A stretch of DNA of 64,000 nucleotides from Tamarix chinensis (lineage: Eukaryota; Streptophyta; Magnoliopsida; Caryophyllales; Tamaricaceae), in the NCBI GenBank assembly GCA_030549775.1, contig CM060173.1, forward strand, positions 7,786,501 to 7,850,500, read 5' to 3'. Shown in pieces: positions 59,928 through 64,000 of this stretch; position 1 is the first letter of the stretch, and the number at the start of each line of letters is the position of its first letter. The notes below the pieces were generated by a model. That model saw nothing but the letters and a program-made list of their open reading frames with translations, was not told the origin of the DNA and did no database searches. The position numbers were made by a program, and so were the translations under genes.

Positions 59928-60760
59928 TTGAACAACTAATTTTAATAAAGTATCAACTAAATATTTTTTAATCAAATATTTTTTTAATTAATTATCTAAA
60001 CATATGTAGAAAACTGTTCATTTCCTATGTATTAATTAAATTGTCCGACTATTCATCTCCTACATATTAATATATAAATAATTAATACACCAAATGAAGT
60101 GTATATTCATTTCTTCACATGTATATATCCATTAATACAATGCAACTATTCATCTCCTATGTGTACCAAATGCATATAACTATTCATTTGTTGTACATAT
60201 GTCGAACAACTAATGTTCATAAAGTATTAATCAAATATTTTTTTAATTAATTACCTAAACATATGCAGCCAACAATTCATTTTCTTCGTATTAATTGAAT
60301 TGTCAAACAATTCATATTCTACATATTAATCTATAAATAATTGATAAATAATTAATACACAAAATGAAGTGTATAAACTAGTCGAACAACACATATGCAT
60401 CTACTGCCATTAATACAATGCAACTATTCATATACTGTGTGTAGCAAATGCATATAACTAATTTTAATGAAGTATTAATCAAGTATTTTCTTAATTAATT
60501 ATCTAAACATATGCAACCAACTACTAATCTCCTACATATTAATTGAGTTGTCAAACTCTTCATCTCCTACATATTAATAAATAAATAATATAAATAATTA
60601 ATACACTATATAAAGTGCATAAACCAGTCGGACAATACATATGCATGAGTTCATATACATTCATCTGTTGCCATATAACTATTCATCTGCTGCTATTATT
60701 ACAATGTAACTATTCATCTTCTGAATATTAATTGAGTAATTATATATAAATAAAATACCA
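59928..60760. repeat. 277-bp tandem array, main part
   Basis: Units starting TTAATACAATGCAACTATTC lie at 60,132, 60,410 and about 60,696 (spacings 278 and 286). They share GAACAACTAATTTTAAT-, CATATGCAACCAACTA- and ATTAATTGAATTGTCAAAC-like stretches. The last unit is partial. The array belongs with 50,101-50,180 and predates the insertion of CACTA-2. Confidence 0.9.
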
Positions 60761-60930
60761 AATGAAGTGGTTATATGTATTAATTACATACAACACTTCT
60801 ACTTCCCACTTCCTCCCTTTATTAATTTTAATTTTGTCTTTGATTATATAATTGGAAGCTAGTTGACAAATTAAAAAACACTACATAAGTTCAAGAAGGA
60901 ATAAAAGATAGAAGCATTCAAGTTTCAAAA

Positions 60931-61800
60931 ATGGCACCTACATACATATATCTAAACCAAATTCACCCATCAAAAGATCATTGGTGCATAATGGTTAGAT
61001 TTGTACGGGTTTATCAAAAATTAAAGTATGGAAAGCCAATATCAATGGAATTTGTATTCCATGATCGAGAGGTAAACAATATAACATTATACTGCATTTT
61101 ATATAAATCATATGCTTATAATGTAAGTTTTTTGTAACATATATTTTTAATGACTCAGAATAATACCTAGTGTTTAGGACGTTCTGATTCATGTATATGT
61201 TAAGCAACCACTCATTGCCGCTTACAAAACAAAATATCAAGAAGGTTGCATTTATTCAATCAGTAACTTCTTTATTGAACCAAACGACTATCATTTAAAG
61301 GCAGCACAACATAAATACAAAATCAGATTTGTTCTAGGGATAGTTTCATTTAAAGTATTTGATGAATATTTTCCCTATTTCATGTACATGTTGAAGATAT
61401 TCACGACACTCAAACAAGAGAATGTGAATGAAAAATTGTTGATAGGTGAGTAATTCTATGTCATGATAAAATTACATATTGCCTAAGTAATGTAGTGAGT
61501 TAATCTAATATTTTCTAATTGTTCTTTGTTTAATAGATGTCATAGGTAAGATTGTGAAAATGAAAATTTAAGGCATATGTGAGAACCAAAATAAGAAGTT
61601 GACCAAGTTCATGGATATTTCGTTGGATCAGGACGTTGAGTGAGTAGAAAGAAGAAATAATTTATCATATTATTGTTAATAGGCATAATCATTGCATCAA
61701 AAATCAATTCCTTACTTTCTAGGTGTGACTGTAGGAAAGAGAGGCTGGAATGCCGACTCTAGGGGTGATCTAATTGATCAACTTAAGAATTTTTTTAGGG
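60931..61800 (+). pseudogene. RPA1/DUF223-like protein, four exon-like blocks, disabled
   Basis: Exon-like blocks are 60,931-61,071 (MAPTYIYLNQIHPSKDHWCI, ISMEFVFHDRE), 61,178-61,445 (HVYVKQPLIAAYKTKYQEGC, YSISNFFIEPNDYHLKAAQH), 61,538-61,639 (DVIGKIVKMKI, KKLTKFMDISLDQDVE) and 61,723-61,798 (DLIDQLKNFF). All junctions have GT..AG ends. The content is the first OB fold and the start of the second OB fold of Replication protein A large-subunit relatives (DUF223), single-strand DNA-binding proteins that occur as many copies in plants and in Helitrons. An in-frame TAA near 61,571 and a frameshift in block four disable it. The zinc-finger C-terminus is absent. Confidence 0.78.
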
Positions 61801-63190
61801 TAATTATACAGAGCCAATGGTTCTTTTGCTTCAGATGTTTGAAGCAAATGATTTTAGCAGTATTTTTACTAACAATGATTTACAACTAAATGTTATAAAA
61901 ACTGCAACATCATTTGTTTATAAAATTAATTTTTTTCCTATGTTACAGGTACTATGAAGGTATCCAATACTTTTCATATAAGTAAACTACTAATTATTTC
62001 ATACAATAACAATAAATAAAAGTCAGAGTTAATCAAAGTCCCATATTGGATTACTATTGAAAAAACCAATATTCGGTCATGATCAGTCGTACATTACAAT
62101 GTCAAGTGTTACACATCGTAATAGACTAAAATTATTAGAATTCAAAGTACATCCACAACAAATGTTGTCTTCAATAAAGTGTTCTAAAATATTTAGCTAC
62201 ATTATGTATTTTCTTTTTCAGTTATTTGCTCCATATACTTCATATTTGTCATTTCTATATATAATGTATTACTTTATTATTTCATCTTTCTCCTAATATT
62301 TTATTCTTTATATTAACCATGCTTTGCTATTATAATTCTATTACTTCTTATAGTATTTTTTGTTCTTACTATTTTAAAATTTATTATCACAATATCTAAA
62401 AGATGAACAGAAAAATGTAACTAGTTTCCTTTGAAAGACTGGGATCATTTGATGGACTACTTATGATCACTATTGTATAGGTACGTGGACAAAGAGAAGC
62501 AAGAAAAAATGATACTTTTTTTTAAATATAAATTACACATATATACATTTCTCTGAAATGGAGGCGTAAAAATTAAAATGAGAATACATTGTCGGGATAA
62601 AAAAGCTTGGTAAAATAAAATTTCCGTGGTGGTGTTATAAATGTGGTCGATCATTTGGTAGGAATTAGTACTACTAGCCAGTACTGATATTTAAGACGTT
62701 AATAAATACAGATGAACTAGTATTAGCTAGCTCATAAAATTGCGGGATCTACTACGACATATAGTCTAGGATCTACCAGCGAAATCACCACAAACCTATA
62801 GCTTTTAATTTCTTTCTGTAAACCAGACTGACGATCACTCCAGTTACACGAGAAACACGAGTTACACGACCTTACAAGCGAGCCACGCAGCTGTGGCCGG
62901 TGATACAGAAGGGACTTGCAGATGTGTGTCCCATGCATGTACGAGTATAACCCGACCTAAATAGATGATCACATTCACCTTATAGATCCCACCACCAGGC
63001 TCCAGCTTTTGAAAATTCTACCACCCTCCGCGTGACCCGGCGACCATCTTTGAGGATAAGAGACGATGACTCAAATAGTGATTGAAATAGTCCGTTAGTA
63101 CTGGAGCAATCAGTGAGACAGCTGCCGTTGGCTCATCTTAATTTCATTTTGATCTACCATGTACTCGACGATAAATTAAAAATCCACACT
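61801..63190. other. Mostly AT-rich DNA, no gene recognised
   Basis: 61,801-62,300 may hold more decayed RPA1-like sequence (the part around MSSVTHRNRLKLLEFKVHPQ), but with no clear domain. 62,300-62,740 is AT-rich. 62,740-63,190 is richer in GC and looks like low-copy DNA. Short frames there are unsupported. Confidence 0.4.
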
Positions 63191-63205
63191 TGCAATTTGA
63201 TTAAC

Positions 63206-63480
63206 CTTAATGAGCCACACAGTGCCACTGTCTTGTATTATGTTGAAGATGTAGAAACTGACACCTGCCAAAAATAAATCTATCATAATTGGACCTTCTA
63301 GATTCCACTTTCACATAAATTCCCCAGAGAAATGAGAAGCAAAGACCCGCCCTTACCTGAATATTGGCATAAATCCTCAACAGCATTTTGAAAAGCTTTG
63401 AGTATATAACGAATTTCCATCAGCCAACTCCTCTAAAGTCTTAAATAATAGAAGCTTAATCTGGCCGGACGCAGAATAGA
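63206..63480 (-). other. Candidate exon pair of an unidentified gene
   Basis: On the minus strand an open stretch down to 63,357 reads GQIKLLLFKTLEELADGNSL then YTQSFQNAVEDLCQYS and ends CAG/GTAAGG. A 92-bp gap follows, ending TTTTTGGCAG. Then 63,264-63,206 (59 bp) reads VSFYIFNIIQDSGTVWLIK and ends AAG/GTTAAT. The reading phase is kept exactly across the gap. Amino acid composition is protein-like and free of repeats. I do not recognise the family. It is near the DUF4220 fragment but on the opposite strand, so it is a fragment of a different gene. Confidence 0.45.
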
Positions 63481-63506
63481 TCGATGGACCGAAACAAACG
63501 GTGCAT

Positions 63507-63640
63507 ATGCCAGTAATATCCATAGGTTTTGCAAACCAATTTATTACAAGAGTTTTGTCAGCTATGGAACATAATGATACTTGTCCTTGTCATCCAATTC
63601 CTCCAATTCGTCATTGTTGCAGACCAAGCATCCTATAAAT
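63507..63640 (+). pseudogene. 5' fragment of a DUF4220-DUF594 paralogue, frameshifted
   Basis: The ATG at 63,507 reads MPVISIGFANQF, matching the start of the intact protein at 38,546 (MQPVIYIGFAYKL). After a one-base frameshift the homology resumes as WNIMILVLVIQFLQF against WNVRIFVLISEFLQL (residues 20-34 of the intact protein). Homology fades after about 63,633. The fragment supports the start codon of the intact gene and shows that a related copy once lay about 25 kb downstream. Confidence 0.82.
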
Positions 63641-63937
63641 CCATTATGTACGTTCATTTATTAATAGACGTTCAACACTCTTGGTTAGCCTATTAATTGA
63701 CATTCATGTATTACTTTTGGCCTAGATACATTGGAACTTCATAGTCCAATGTTAAGAGTTAAGCTCATGAATATGGTAGATGGAGTGGGGCTATGAACGT
63801 GATAGGTTCATGGAAGGTTATTAATAAGGATAAATGGACCGATATAAATGTAAAAGATTCAAGAATGACGCTCATAGACATATCCTAAATAGATATTTTT
63901 GTGAAGGGATCATGAATGGATTTATGGAGACTTGAAT
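63641..63937. other. Low-copy-looking DNA without a recognised feature
   Basis: No frame, repeat or terminus was identified between the DUF4220 fragment and the CACTA-3 end. Confidence 0.4.
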
Positions 63938-64000
63938 CACTACTTCGGAAAAGAGTTTTAATAACAGTTAATTTATAGTTTTAATAACAGTTTTCAACCA
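63938..64000 (-). mobile_element. Terminus of a third CACTA element (CACTA-3), continuing beyond the window
   Basis: CACTACTTCGGAAAAGAG followed by TTTTAATAACAGTT words matches the reversed right end of CACTA-2 at 54 of 63 positions. The left three flanking bases are AAT. It is therefore the right-end type of a close relative, in the opposite orientation to CACTA-2 if the ends are equivalent. Confidence 0.88.

Overview
This is plant nuclear DNA: AT-rich and dominated by transposable elements. The superfamilies are Ty1/copia, chromodomain Ty3/gypsy, L1-type LINE, CACTA/En-Spm and hAT. Only one clearly intact host gene is present, a single-exon DUF4220-DUF594 membrane protein at 38,546-40,633. 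That family is especially expanded in monocots, so a monocot is the best guess, but the sequence does not fix the species. No prokaryotic, organellar or CRISPR features are seen, and no tRNA or rRNA gene was recognised by eye.

Layout. 1-1,970: decayed copia pol. 1,971-5,870: two unrelated tandem arrays (about 275 bp and about 149 bp units) separated by a GC-rich stretch and flanked by blocks rich in GGGTCGGGT. 5,880-10,332: an old LTR-like sequence (LTR A) holding a 58-bp minisatellite and a 942-bp hAT-type element with 8-bp target duplications. 10,333-20,588: a gypsy element with very large LTRs (3.9 kb and 4.6 kb) around an internal region of only 1.76 kb, with gag and protease remnants but no reverse transcriptase or integrase. 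About 22,660-36,445: a degenerate CACTA element (CACTA-1) with a LINE inserted on the minus strand at about 26,010-30,790. 36,455-37,620: gypsy integrase and chromodomain remnant. 38,546-40,633: the DUF4220-DUF594 gene. 41,790-42,720: degenerate ATT/AAT tract. 42,930-47,282: a minus-strand solo LTR (LTR D) of the large-LTR gypsy family. 47,283-50,100: another LTR-like sequence. 50,181-59,927: a second, nearly full-length CACTA element (CACTA-2), inserted in a 277-bp tandem array that resumes at 59,928. 60,931-61,800: RPA1/DUF223-like pseudogene. 63,206-63,480: a possible minus-strand exon pair. 63,507-63,640: a frameshifted fragment of a DUF4220 paralogue. 63,938-64,000: the end of a third CACTA element (CACTA-3), running out of the window.

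How the parts work together. Both CACTA elements carry the standard plant layout: a TNP2-like transposase (Transposase_21, DUF4218, DUF4216) followed by a second coding block with Transposase_24-like and Ulp1 (C48) protease domains. Both are disabled by stops, deletions or insertions. The large-LTR gypsy family carries promoter-like TATA boxes, a conserved splice-donor-like block, long trinucleotide microsatellites and a repeated GTCCACCGGC / AATAATAGTGG box in every copy. It lacks pol here, so it would depend on enzymes supplied in trans. The host gene sits in a roughly 3-kb gap between dead transposons.
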